A DNA stretch of 53,777 nt from Oscillospiraceae bacterium. Its GTDB lineage: Bacteria > Bacillota > Clostridia > Oscillospirales > Ruminococcaceae. The stretch is taken from the NCBI GenBank assembly GCA_017887325.1, contig JAGHIE010000006.1, forward strand, positions 1-53,777, in the 5' to 3' direction. Below, piece after piece: positions 23,155 through 31,603 of the stretch. Position 1 is the stretch's first letter, and every line of letters begins with the position of its first letter. Below the pieces are notes generated by a model that saw only the letters and a list, made by a program, of their open reading frames with translations, had not been told where the DNA came from and did not search any database. A program made the position numbers and the translations under genes.

Positions 23155-25749
23155 TTATTTAACAGTTAATGTTGCTTTAAATGGTAAATCATAACTGTGA
23201 GGACCAGCCATAATTTCAAAATTACCAGCTTCAACTTCCCATTTGAATTCTCTGTTTAATACTCTTAATTGTTCAAATCCAATTTCTACAGTAACTGTTT
23301 TAGTTTCTCCAGGGTTTAATCCAACTCTTTCAAATCCTGCTAACTCTTTGTATGGTCTAACAACACAGCTATATTCATCATGGATATAGAATTGTGGTGT
23401 TTCTTCACCATATACATCACCGATATTTGTAACATCAATAGATGCTAAAACGCTACCGTCTTTTTCAATTTCATTTGTAGATAGTTTGAAGTTATCATAT
23501 TTAAATTTAGTGTAACTTAAACCATAACCAAATGGATATAATGGGTTCCAGTCCATTTCAACATATTTAACAGCACCAAATGGTCTTCTGTTGTAGTTTA
23601 CTGGAAGTTGTCCTACTGATTTAGGGAAAGACATTGGTAATCTACCACCTGGGTTGTTATCACCAAATAATGTTCTAGCAATAGCGTTACCACCTTGTTC
23701 ACCGATTGTCCAAGCTTCTAAAATAGCTGGGATATTTTCTGTTTCCCAAACAATTGATACTGGACGTCCAGTTTGTAAAACTAAAACAACTGGTGTACCT
23801 GTTTCGTAGATTTTTTGTACTAATTCTTTTTGTCTTCCTGGTAAATCTAAGTCTGCTCTGTCTAAGTTTTCACCACAAGTTGTTGCATCGTCACCAACTA
23901 CTAATACAGCAACATCTGCTTTCTTAGCAATGTTAATAGCTTCTTCCATATCGTTTTCGCCATAGCTGTAACCTAAAACAACTCTAACTCCTCTTTGGTC
24001 ATTGATGAATTCAACTTTAACATCGTATGATTTGCCTTTTTCAAGTTTTACAGGAATCATAGTGTCATTTTCGCTGTTTTTCCATAAATCAACAACTAAT
24101 TCACCGTCAAGCCATAATCTCATACTGTCCATATTGCTTAAACCGATATAGCCGTTAAAATCTGTATCAGGAACGATAGAACCTGTCCAACGAGCACCGA
24201 ATTTGTCAGCATTAATTCCGTTACCTGGTTTTGTGTAAATCCAGTTGAAGTTAATTAATTTATCAGTTCTTGTAACAACTGGTTCTTCGCTAAAGTCTAA
24301 GCAGTTGAAGTATTGACCTGTTAAACCTTCTTCACCGTCTTTAGTGCGTAACCATTTTGTAGGAATTGGCATTAAATCGCTTTCTAAAATATTACAACCT
24401 TTTGCATATAAAACTTCTGTTTTATCAGAAACAATATTTTTAATACCATCTAAAACAGTAACACCAGCAGGAACTTCACATTCTGGGCTGTAGTCACCAA
24501 ATCTTGCAACATTTGCACTAGGACCAATTACTGCAATTTTATAAATATTTTTATCTAATGGTAAAATGTCATCTTGGTTTTTAAGTAGACAAATTGCATT
24601 TTCTGCAACTTCTAAAGCTGTATTGATGTGTTCTTCACAGTGAACAACTTTTTCTGATAAAGTTTCATCTGTATATGGGTTTTCAAATAAACCTAACATA
24701 AATTTAACTCTTAATACGCGTCTTACAGATAAATCTACAACAGATTCGTCAAGTTCGCCATCTCTTACCATTTCTATTAAGCCATTTTGGTAAACATCAT
24801 GTGGGAAATCGTAAAGTTGCATATCAACACCAGCTTCGATACCCATTTTGATAGCTTCTTTATCATCTTTAGCAACAAAGTGGCAAGTATGTAGCATAGC
24901 AACAGCTGTCATATCAGCTCTTACAAAACCTCTCATACCTAATTCGCCTCTTAATTTGTCTGTAAGCACATGTCTGTCACAAGCTACAGGAACACCGTCA
25001 ATAGAGTTATATGAACACATAGCATTTAAAGCACCAGCTTTGAATGCAGCTTCAAATACTGGTAAGCAGTAAAATTCATGTTCATGTTTACCCATCATAG
25101 CAGGAGCACAGTTTAAACCACCTGTTGGTGCACCATATCCTGAGAAGTGTTTTACTTCAGCAATAATTGAATCAGATTTTGTTAAATCATCACCTTGTAA
25201 ACCTGTAACCATTTTTTCTGCAAATCTAGCAGCTAAGTATGTATCTTCACCGTATCCTTCTTCAACACGACCCCAACGAGGATCTCTTGCTAAGTCTAAT
25301 ACTGGTGACCATGTTTCGTGAACACCTAAGCTTCTACATTCTGTTGCAATAGCTTTACCTTGTTTTTGTGCAAGTTCTGGTTTAAAAGTTGAAGCTAAAG
25401 CAATTTGTTGTGGGAATACAGTACAATTTGGCCAAATTAAACCATGTAATGCTTCTTCACTAAATAATACTGGGATAGGTAATCTTGATTTTTCTAAAAT
25501 TCTGCGTTGCACTTCGTTATTAACTTTTACATTAGAATAACGATTTTGGAAACAACCTAAACCAACATCTCCCATTGTATCTAAAAGTTTATCTATATCA
25601 AGTTCGCTAAATTCTCCATTATGCTTAAATTCTGTACCAGCATATAAATCAAGTTGTCTAACTTTTTCTTCTAAAGTCATCAAACTTATTAAATCATCAA
25701 TTCTTTCTTCAATTGGTAAACTACTATCTTGGAATTTATATTTTGCCAT
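23155..25749 (-). CDS. bglX: GH3 beta-glucosidase with inserted PA14 domain
   Basis: 864 residues, no signal peptide, so it acts in the cytoplasm on imported oligosaccharides. GH3 N-domain about 15-340: SEEALHGLIWPN, DLARDPRWGRVEEGYGED, VKHFSGYG, and the nucleophile Asp in GFVRADMTAV (the family usually has SDW here, so the flanking residues differ). GH3 C-domain is interrupted around 475-600 by a PA14 domain (GLTGQYFN, RWTGSIVPDTDFNGYIGL, RLWLDGELVVDLW) as in KmBglI-type enzymes, where PA14 narrows the substrate site. GENLDRADLDLPGRQKELV and a C-terminal Fn3-like domain follow. Retaining hydrolysis of beta-glucosides, probably short cello- or gluco-oligosaccharides. RBS AGAGG. Its own promoter and terminator are visible. 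Confidence 0.9.
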   Translation of the reverse strand: MAKYKFQDSSLPIEERIDDLISLMTLEEKVRQLDLYAGTEFKHNGEFSELDIDKLLDTMGDVGLGCFQNRYSNVKVNNEVQRRILEKSRLPIPVLFSEEALHGLIWPNCTVFPQQIALASTFKPELAQKQGKAIATECRSLGVHETWSPVLDLARDPRWGRVEEGYGEDTYLAARFAEKMVTGLQGDDLTKSDSIIAEVKHFSGYGAPTGGLNCAPAMMGKHEHEFYCLPVFEAAFKAGALNAMCSYNSIDGVPVACDRHVLTDKLRGELGMRGFVRADMTAVAMLHTCHFVAKDDKEAIKMGIEAGVDMQLYDFPHDVYQNGLIEMVRDGELDESVVDLSVRRVLRVKFMLGLFENPYTDETLSEKVVHCEEHINTALEVAENAICLLKNQDDILPLDKNIYKIAVIGPSANVARFGDYSPECEVPAGVTVLDGIKNIVSDKTEVLYAKGCNILESDLMPIPTKWLRTKDGEEGLTGQYFNCLDFSEEPVVTRTDKLINFNWIYTKPGNGINADKFGARWTGSIVPDTDFNGYIGLSNMDSMRLWLDGELVVDLWKNSENDTMIPVKLEKGKSYDVKVEFINDQRGVRVVLGYSYGENDMEEAINIAKKADVAVLVVGDDATTCGENLDRADLDLPGRQKELVQKIYETGTPVVLVLQTGRPVSIVWETENIPAILEAWTIGEQGGNAIARTLFGDNNPGGRLPMSFPKSVGQLPVNYNRRPFGAVKYVEMDWNPLYPFGYGLSYTKFKYDNFKLSTNEIEKDGSVLASIDVTNIGDVYGEETPQFYIHDEYSCVVRPYKELAGFERVGLNPGETKTVTVEIGFEQLRVLNREFKWEVEAGNFEIMAGPHSYDLPFKATLTVK

Positions 25750-25800
25750 ATTTTTTACCTCTTTTCATTTAGTAAAATATACCATATTTTCTTTAAGTGT

Positions 25801-25845
25801 TCGCACACGCAAATAAACTATAACATAATTTTACATTTTTTTCAA
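25801..25845 (-). promoter_or_regulatory. Promoter and possible LacI-type operator of the GH3 beta-glucosidase gene
   Basis: Minus strand TTGAAA (25845-25840), 17-base spacer, TATAGT (25822-25817). Just downstream, near the start of transcription, the partial palindrome GTGT-TCGC-ACAC resembles LacI-family half sites. The promoter is convincing; the operator is only a suggestion. Confidence 0.6.
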
Positions 25846-25866
25846 CAACTATTTTTAAGAAATAAA

Positions 25867-25899
25867 GAAAGTGCCAAATATTTTATACATGGCACTTTC
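25867..25899 (-). terminator. Terminator of the GH3 xylosidase-like gene
   Basis: GAAAGTGCC (25867-25875) pairs with GGCACTTTC (25891-25899); on the minus strand TTTATTTCTT follows. Confidence 0.75.
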
Positions 25900-25904
25900 T
25901 AATT

Positions 25905-28040
25905 CTAAATTAAAGTTATTTCTTTTTTGATAGATTTACAATTTGTCAACTCTAAACTTCTTTTATCTGGTTGAGAAGTACCAACAAAAATAGTAAATAA
26001 ATCACTATCTATCTTTATTGTTCCGTCTTCTAATACTGCTGTAAACGCTAATTCTTTTACTTCTAGTTTTATACTCTTTTCTTCATTTGGTTTTAAAGAT
26101 ACTCGTTTAAATGCACACAATGCTGGATTTAGTACTGCATATTTTGATTTTTCATCTTTTATGTAGCATTGTATAACTTCGTCTACTTCGTAGTTTCCTT
26201 CATTTTTTACTACTACTTCTATTTCTAAATCTTCTCCTTTGTTTATTTGTGTTTTACATTCAACTTCTTTAACTTCTACTTTTGAATATGTTAATCCATA
26301 TCCAAATGGATATAATGCTTCATTTTCCATATATCTGTATGTTCTATTTTTCATTGAATAATCTGTAAACTCTGGTAATTCTTCTACACTCTTATAAAAT
26401 GTTATTGGTAATTTACCACTAGGGCTTACTCTACCAAATAGTATATTACAAATTCCTTCCCCACCATGACTGCCAGGATACCATGTTTCTAAAACTGCAT
26501 TTGCATGTTTATCTATATAATTTACACTTAACGCACTACCTGATGACAATAATACTACAGTAGGTTTGTTTACTTTAAGTACAGCTTCTACCAATGCTTC
26601 TTGACATTTTGGTAAATCTAATGTCACTTTATCCCCTGCTGCTTCTGTATTTGACGCATCTCCTTGTTCCCCTTCTATTGTTGGGTCTAATCCTACACAT
26701 AAAAATACTACATCTGCTCTTTCTGCAACGGATACAGCTTCGCTTATTCTATCATTTTCCATTGATAAGCCTTCTACTCTATCTTTTATTATATGGCTTC
26801 CTTCTGCATAGTAAATTCTTGTTTTTTCATTTTCAAACTCTTTATGAAATCCATCTAATATTGTTGTATATTTTGATGCTGTACCACTGTAATTACCTTT
26901 TAATATTGCTTTACTATCTGCATTTGGCCCTATTACTGCTATTGATTTTAATTTTGTCTTATCTAGTGGTAATATCCCGTCATTTTTTAATAGTACACAT
27001 GATTTTTCTACTGCTTTTAGTGATTTTTCATTGTGTTCTTTACAATCTACTACTTCAAATGGGATATTATCATATTCACAGTCATCATCAAACATGCCCA
27101 GTTTTATTCTTGTTTCCATTACTCTTTCAACTGATTTTGTTATTTGTTCTTCTGTTACTAGGCCATCTTCTAATGCTTGTAATAAATGCAAATATGTTAC
27201 CCCACAGTTCATATCACAACCATATTTTAATGCTAGTGCTGCTGATTCTGGTGCTGTTTTTGTTATTTTATGATATTCGTGAAAATCTGCTATTGCCCAA
27301 CAGTCTGATACATAATGTCCGTCAAATTTCCAGTCATTTCTTAAAATATCTTCCATCAACATTTTACTTCCACAACATGGCTCTCCATTTGTTCTGTTAT
27401 ATGCTCCCATTACACTTTCTACTTTTGCTTCTTTTACACATGCTTCAAATGCTGGTAAATATGTTTCATACAAATCTTTTTTATTTACTTCTGCATTAAA
27501 TTCATGTCTTAGTGCTTCTGGTCCACTATGTACTGCAAAGTGTTTTGCACATGCTGCTGTTTTTAATACTTCTTTATCTCCTTGCAATCCTTTTACATAT
27601 GCTACTCCCATTCTTGATGTTAAATATGGATCTTCTCCATATGTTTCTTGTCCTCTACCCCATCTTGGGTCTCTGAATATATTTATATTTGGAGACCACA
27701 TAGTTAGTCCTTTATATATATCTCTATCTTCTTTTTTAGTAAATTCATTATATTTTGCTCTTGCCTCTGTTGATACTATATCTCCTATCTCTTTTAAAAA
27801 CTCATCATCAAACATTGCTGATAATCCAATAGCTTGTGGAAACATTGTTGCTGTTCCTGCTCTTGCTACTCCATGTAATGCTTCATTCCAATAATTATAT
27901 GCTGGAATTCCCAATCTTTTTATTGCTGGTGCATTATACTTCAATTGTGATGCTTTTTCGAATATATCCATTTTACTTACTAAGTCTTTTGCTCTTTCTT
28001 TTGCTGTGTATCTTTTATCTAAATATTTTTCCTTTTCCAT
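25905..28040 (-). CDS. GH3 beta-xylosidase/glycosidase (XylA/BxlA type)
   Basis: 711 residues, cytoplasmic. GH3 N-domain: YNYWNEALHGVARAG, TMWSPNINIFRDPRWGRGQETYGEDPYL, AKHFAVHSGPE, and the nucleophile Asp in HYVSDCWAIADF, the form typical of beta-xylosidase and alpha-arabinofuranosidase members. C-domain with PFGYGLTYS and a C-terminal Fn3-like domain; no PA14 insert. It should release xylose or a similar pentose from short beta-linked oligosaccharides, but glucosidase activity is not excluded. ATG 28040 has AAAAAGGAGAAC in front; the frame runs on to 28193, but that extension is AT-rich and covers the promoter. Confidence 0.88.
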   Translation of the reverse strand: MEKEKYLDKRYTAKERAKDLVSKMDIFEKASQLKYNAPAIKRLGIPAYNYWNEALHGVARAGTATMFPQAIGLSAMFDDEFLKEIGDIVSTEARAKYNEFTKKEDRDIYKGLTMWSPNINIFRDPRWGRGQETYGEDPYLTSRMGVAYVKGLQGDKEVLKTAACAKHFAVHSGPEALRHEFNAEVNKKDLYETYLPAFEACVKEAKVESVMGAYNRTNGEPCCGSKMLMEDILRNDWKFDGHYVSDCWAIADFHEYHKITKTAPESAALALKYGCDMNCGVTYLHLLQALEDGLVTEEQITKSVERVMETRIKLGMFDDDCEYDNIPFEVVDCKEHNEKSLKAVEKSCVLLKNDGILPLDKTKLKSIAVIGPNADSKAILKGNYSGTASKYTTILDGFHKEFENEKTRIYYAEGSHIIKDRVEGLSMENDRISEAVSVAERADVVFLCVGLDPTIEGEQGDASNTEAAGDKVTLDLPKCQEALVEAVLKVNKPTVVLLSSGSALSVNYIDKHANAVLETWYPGSHGGEGICNILFGRVSPSGKLPITFYKSVEELPEFTDYSMKNRTYRYMENEALYPFGYGLTYSKVEVKEVECKTQINKGEDLEIEVVVKNEGNYEVDEVIQCYIKDEKSKYAVLNPALCAFKRVSLKPNEEKSIKLEVKELAFTAVLEDGTIKIDSDLFTIFVGTSQPDKRSLELTNCKSIKKEITLI

Positions 28041-28064
28041 ATTTTTTGTTCTCCTTTTTATTGC

Positions 28065-28106
28065 TATCAATATCTTGATATTATTCCAAATTATCATCTT
28101 AGTCAA
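28065..28106 (-). promoter_or_regulatory. Promoter and palindromic operator of the GH3 xylosidase-like gene
   Basis: Minus strand TTGACT (28106-28101), 17-base spacer, TAATAT (28083-28078). The perfect palindrome TATCAA-TATC-TTGATA (28065-28080) overlaps the -10 and the transcription start, a good position for a repressor. No regulator gene is adjacent. Confidence 0.6.
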
Positions 28107-28176
28107 TATATTTTTTCTAAAAATTAATAAAAAAATATCTAAATATGCTAAATATTTTAAAAATACAAAAAATATG

Positions 28177-28206
28177 TTGACAAATATACCCAATATATGA
28201 TATTAT
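28177..28206 (+). promoter_or_regulatory. Promoter of tRNA-Leu
   Basis: TTGACA (28177-28182), 18-base spacer, TATTAT (28201-28206), about 37 bases before the tRNA. Confidence 0.65.
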
Positions 28207-28242
28207 ATATGAGCACTAAGGAGTACGACAAATTAGTGAGAC

Positions 28243-28331
28243 GCCGGAGTGGCGGAATAGGCAGACGCCCGGGACTTAAAATCCCGTGAGATTTACTTCT
28301 CGTACCGGTTCAAGTCCGGTTTCCGGCACCA
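28243..28331 (+). tRNA. tRNA-Leu (anticodon UAA)
   Basis: A class II tRNA of 86 bases plus an encoded CCA. The acceptor stem GCCGGAG pairs with TTCCGGC, the anticodon loop in GGGACTTAAAATCCC holds TAA, a long variable arm (GTGAGATTTACTTCTCGTAC) is characteristic of tRNA-Leu, and the T arm CCGGTTCAAGTCCGG is standard. It decodes UUA, the most used leucine codon in this AT-rich genome. Confidence 0.96.
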
Positions 28332-28336
28332 TATAA

Positions 28337-28369
28337 ACATCCGTAACTAATAGTTATGGATGTTTTTTT
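28337..28369 (+). terminator. Terminator of tRNA-Leu
   Basis: ACATCC-G-TAACT pairs with AGTTA-T-GGATGT, followed by TTTTTTT. Confidence 0.8.
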
Positions 28370-28392
28370 ATTTAAAAATTTATCTATGTAAT

Positions 28393-28426
28393 AAAAAACG
28401 CCTATATTTAAAGTATAGGCGTTTTT
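28393..28426. terminator. Terminator of the TraX-like gene (bidirectional)
   Basis: AAAAAACGCCTATA and TATAGGCGTTTTT form a hairpin with A and T runs on both sides, so it can also serve as a second stop for the tRNA transcript. Confidence 0.8.
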
Positions 28427-28451
28427 CTTAATAATATATAACAAATCAAAG

Positions 28452-29204
28452 TTATCTTAATATTAAATATATAATGTAAAGTACTAAATGATGTAAAGGA
28501 AAAAACACATAAAATCCATATTTAAAGAAATTACTCTTTCTTCCTCTTTGACCATTATACATCAAAATCAATGGTATTGCTAAAAAAATCCCAAATCTAT
28601 AAATTTGTTGATACCCATTGATTATAAGTGTAGGTACAATCGCAGATAATCCGCCGAACAATGCAACCAATGTAAATAAAATTATCTGTTTTTTTATATT
28701 ATCTTTATAAACACCGAACACTAATATCCATAAAACAGGTAATGTATCATATGTTGAAAACAAAGCAAAGAAGCAACAAATTAATACTAAAATAACTTTT
28801 AAAAATTTATTTAAGTTTTCTTTTTTTACAATAATCAAAGAGATTAAACCTAGCATCAATCCCCATATAATACTAGTAGTCATTAACATATCAGTGCCAA
28901 AAAATAGATTATATGGTATGTGCGATATTAAAGCAAAAATAAACAAACGAAGTACATATTTTTTTCTGCTTCTAGTGTAGTAATAACCTTGTGCTATAAA
29001 ATTACACATAATAGGTGCAACTATTTTACCAGGAATATGTAGTATCGTTGTAAATAAAAATGTTGGATATAAACTAGGATTTAAGTAAGCTATCAAGTAT
29101 ACGATATGGTCAAATAGCATTACACAAATTGCAATCATTTTTAGAGTATTTGAGTTTAGACATTTTAGTTTGATTAGTAAATTATTGTTAACGATTGTGT
29201 TCAT
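28452..29204 (-). CDS. TraX family membrane protein
   Basis: 250 residues with about eight membrane helices. LNSNTLKMIAICVMLFDHIVYLI, HIPGKIVAPIMCNFIAQGYYYTRSRKKYVLRLFIFALISHIPYNLFFG and the final FFPLHHLVLYIIY match the TraX family (PF05857). F-plasmid TraX acetylates pilin; chromosomal homologues in Clostridia are thought to be membrane acyltransferases of unknown substrate. There is no conjugation gene nearby, so a pilin role is unlikely here. It is a single-gene unit. Confidence 0.85.
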   Translation of the reverse strand: MNTIVNNNLLIKLKCLNSNTLKMIAICVMLFDHIVYLIAYLNPSLYPTFLFTTILHIPGKIVAPIMCNFIAQGYYYTRSRKKYVLRLFIFALISHIPYNLFFGTDMLMTTSIIWGLMLGLISLIIVKKENLNKFLKVILVLICCFFALFSTYDTLPVLWILVFGVYKDNIKKQIILFTLVALFGGLSAIVPTLIINGYQQIYRFGIFLAIPLILMYNGQRGRKSNFFKYGFYVFFPLHHLVLYIIYLILR

Positions 29205-29319
29205 TTCATATCTCCTATAATTTTTTCACGATTTTTTATTATAGATATAAAATAAAAACAAATTGTTAACTTATATTGATATTTTTGTCATAGATAATTA
29301 ACTATATCAAGAAAATTGA

Positions 29320-30159
29320 TTATAGAATATTTGTAGTGTACAACTCTAATTCTGATACTGCTTGTATTTTTTTCATTGCAGTTTTAACTATTTGTTCTAT
29401 CTCAGTATTTTTACTGTAATCGGCAGGTGCAATGAAATTGACACGATTATTAATTAATAAATCTTTTGCAGAAGTTTTTCCGATTGCTTCATCATATACT
29501 GCAATAGATGTTCCCCCATTCGCTTTAACTAATTTCATACAAGGTACATCAGTTAACCCATCACCAATATATATCATATTTTTAAAAGGAATTCTTCGCT
29601 CACTTTCTGGAGTAAAGTTATTTAATTTTTGTGCACTTGCTGTGTCTATTTTTAATACACCTTTATTTATACGGAAAAGAAATTGAGTTTTTGCTGTATA
29701 ATTAACTGCAAATTTAGGCCATACAATTGTATCATTATAATCATATAAAAACTCACAAGCATATATTTCTTTAAACTCTTTTGCAATAATTGTGCCTTCT
29801 ATAATTTCTTTTATTCCCGAAGATACTATATAATGTTCTACCCTAACACCAATTTTTTCTCCATATTCACTTATTCTTTGAAACCAATCTTCAACACCTT
29901 CAAAAAACTCAACCTTTTTACCTAAATCTAAAAAGGTTTGTTTTTTTACAGGAGTTTGACTTATTCTAGCTTTCTCAATCATCTTATACATATATGCTAG
30001 TATATTATCCATTTGTTTTTCATCAGTAAATTCCATTACTTCGTTCCAAAAATCTTTTGATTTCATTCCTATAGACTCAATATATCCGTATTCTTGCATA
30101 TCTTTTGTACATAAAGTCTTATCAAAATCATATATCAACGCTACAATTGGTTGTTTCAT
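29320..30159 (-). CDS. HAD-superfamily phosphatase
   Basis: 279 residues. HAD motif I is ALIYDFDKTLCTKD (nucleophile Asp and the general acid Asp two residues on), motif II probably the Ser of HYIVSSGI, and motif IV YIGDGLTDVPCMKL. It is similar to phosphoserine-phosphatase-like and haloacid dehalogenase-like hydrolases. The substrate is unknown. It lies 29 bases behind the YgjP-type gene, so the two may share a transcript. Confidence 0.83.
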   Translation of the reverse strand: MKQPIVALIYDFDKTLCTKDMQEYGYIESIGMKSKDFWNEVMEFTDEKQMDNILAYMYKMIEKARISQTPVKKQTFLDLGKKVEFFEGVEDWFQRISEYGEKIGVRVEHYIVSSGIKEIIEGTIIAKEFKEIYACEFLYDYNDTIVWPKFAVNYTAKTQFLFRINKGVLKIDTASAQKLNNFTPESERRIPFKNMIYIGDGLTDVPCMKLVKANGGTSIAVYDEAIGKTSAKDLLINNRVNFIAPADYSKNTEIEQIVKTAMKKIQAVSELELYTTNIL

Positions 30160-30188
30160 AATACATTCTCCTTATATCTTTTTTGTAC

Positions 30189-30905
30189 TCATAAAATAAT
30201 TTTATATTTTTCTAATAATATCTTTTCTTCTCTCCAATTAGGCAATACTGTTTGCAATAAATTATAAAACTCCTTTGAATGATTAGGGTGAATAAAATGA
30301 CAAAACTCATGAATCATAACATATTCTATACAATCTTTGGGTGTTTGTATCAATACTGAATTAAGTGTAATAATCTTGTTTATATATTGACAAGACCCCC
30401 ACCTTGTTTTCATTTTTCTAAATTTTATTGTTGGAAAGCCTACCCCAAATTTTATAAATTTATTATGTACTTCTCTTGCTATCTCGTCATATATTTTAAT
30501 CATTTGTTCTTTGTACCATTTATTTATAATTTTTTCTTTATATTTTAAATCGAGTATATTTTTTGTCAGTAAACATAAACTTTTTTGGTCTATATAAACC
30601 TTATTTTCATCACTCTCTATAACTTTTAACTCCAAACTATTTCCCAAAAAGTAAAATATCTCACCACTTACATATTGCTTTAAAGCTGATTTATGTACTT
30701 TTGCTTTTTCAAATTTATCCAAAGCAGAATTAATAAAATCTGATTTAGATTTTACAAACTCGTCTATTCTCTCAGCATCTATATAATGTGGAGCAGATAC
30801 TAAAACACTGCCATCAGGTTTTATTCTCAAATTAATATTTTTTACAGATTTATATGTAAGAGTATATTTAATATCTCTTTTTTTAGTAACCACAACTCTC
30901 TCCAT
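30189..30905 (-). CDS. YgjP/DUF45 (M48-like) zinc metallopeptidase
   Basis: 238 residues. The HExxH zinc motif occurs as VMIHEFCHFIHPNHSKEFYNLLQ, with the third ligand His nine residues after the second. The preceding KFRKMKTRWGSC is the DUF45/WLM hallmark. The N-terminal beta-rich part (YTLTYKSVKNINLRIKPDGSVLVSAPHYI) is also typical of YgjP. It is cytoplasmic; the physiological substrate of the family is unclear. Confidence 0.88.
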   Translation of the reverse strand: MERVVVTKKRDIKYTLTYKSVKNINLRIKPDGSVLVSAPHYIDAERIDEFVKSKSDFINSALDKFEKAKVHKSALKQYVSGEIFYFLGNSLELKVIESDENKVYIDQKSLCLLTKNILDLKYKEKIINKWYKEQMIKIYDEIAREVHNKFIKFGVGFPTIKFRKMKTRWGSCQYINKIITLNSVLIQTPKDCIEYVMIHEFCHFIHPNHSKEFYNLLQTVLPNWREEKILLEKYKIIL

Positions 30906-30991
30906 TAAAATTTCCTCAAAGTTATAATTTTCACCTTACAAAAAGTATAATTAGATTATATATCCTAAATAATAACTACTCAAAACAGGTC

Positions 30992-31007
30992 TTAGGATTT
31001 ATCCTAA
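30992..31007. repeat. Short palindrome in the gap before the YgjP-type gene
   Basis: TTAGGAT-TT-ATCCTAA, perfect. It lies 87 bases upstream of ATG 30905, where an operator could be. Related half-sites (ATCCTAA at 30962, TTTAGGA at 31023) flank it. Confidence 0.4.
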
Positions 31008-31096
31008 CAAGGTATTTTTCTATTTAGGAGTAAAAATACACTGCTCGCTCTAATTTTATATTACAATCTTTATAAATAAAATTTTTATCTTCAATT

Positions 31097-31432
31097 TTAT
31101 TTCATCTCCACAATAGAACAATTTTCCATTATTTTTTTATCTTCAATTGAACTGCTATACAAACTCTTTGATACATCTTCAAAACTTAAATCACTATTAT
31201 TTGTAAGTACAACATAAAAAGTATCAAACTTAGCATTAGGAAGCCTTCCTGTCAATTCTAATCTAAACTTATATGTGTTATCCCCTTGTTTCCATGTACC
31301 GTCTTTCATCTGACAATATGAATCCAAAATTCCATTTTGTTCTGATTTCTCATAAATTTTTGCAACATCAGACTTACCACAACCAATAATCATTACTGCA
31401 AATAAACAAGATAAAATAATTATTTTTTTCAT
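31097..31432 (-). CDS. Small putative lipoprotein
   Basis: 111 residues. A signal peptide with the lipobox VMIIGC (Cys 18) indicates a membrane-anchored outer-face lipoprotein. The mature part (LDSYCQMKDGTWKQGDNTYKFRLELTGRLPNAK) has no family I can name; it contains two further Cys (about 40 and 105) that could form a disulfide. Ribosome binding site AAAGGAG. It is a separate gene between the GH94 and YgjP genes. Confidence 0.65.
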   Translation of the reverse strand: MKKIIILSCLFAVMIIGCGKSDVAKIYEKSEQNGILDSYCQMKDGTWKQGDNTYKFRLELTGRLPNAKFDTFYVVLTNNSDLSFEDVSKSLYSSSIEDKKIMENCSIVEMK

Positions 31433-31552
31433 TTTTAAACTCCTTTCTTTTAAATAATTTAAAAAACTTTCATTATATATAATTTTAATATATCAGTCTA
31501 AATAAATCTACTTTTAAATCTTAATATTCGTGGCTTTCTTATATATAAAAAT

Positions 31553-31586
31553 AAAAAACGATACTTTAAAACAAGTATCGTTTTTT
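31553..31586 (-). terminator. Terminator of the cellobiose phosphorylase gene
   Basis: AAAAAACGATACTT pairs with AAGTATCGTTTTTT (31553-31566 and 31573-31586). Confidence 0.8.
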
Positions 31587-31603
31587 TAATATATACACTT
31601 ACA

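Noticed and set aside
26594-27499. A 301-codon open frame on the plus strand, very rich in Leu
   Set aside because: It lies wholly antisense to the GH3 gene at 25905-28040, has no ribosome binding site, and its Leu-rich low-complexity protein is what the reverse strand of this T-ending codon usage gives.
28243-28331. tRNA-Leu as integration site of a mobile element
   Set aside because: No integrase, direct repeat of the tRNA 3' end or foreign-looking DNA is adjacent; flanks are ordinary chromosomal genes.
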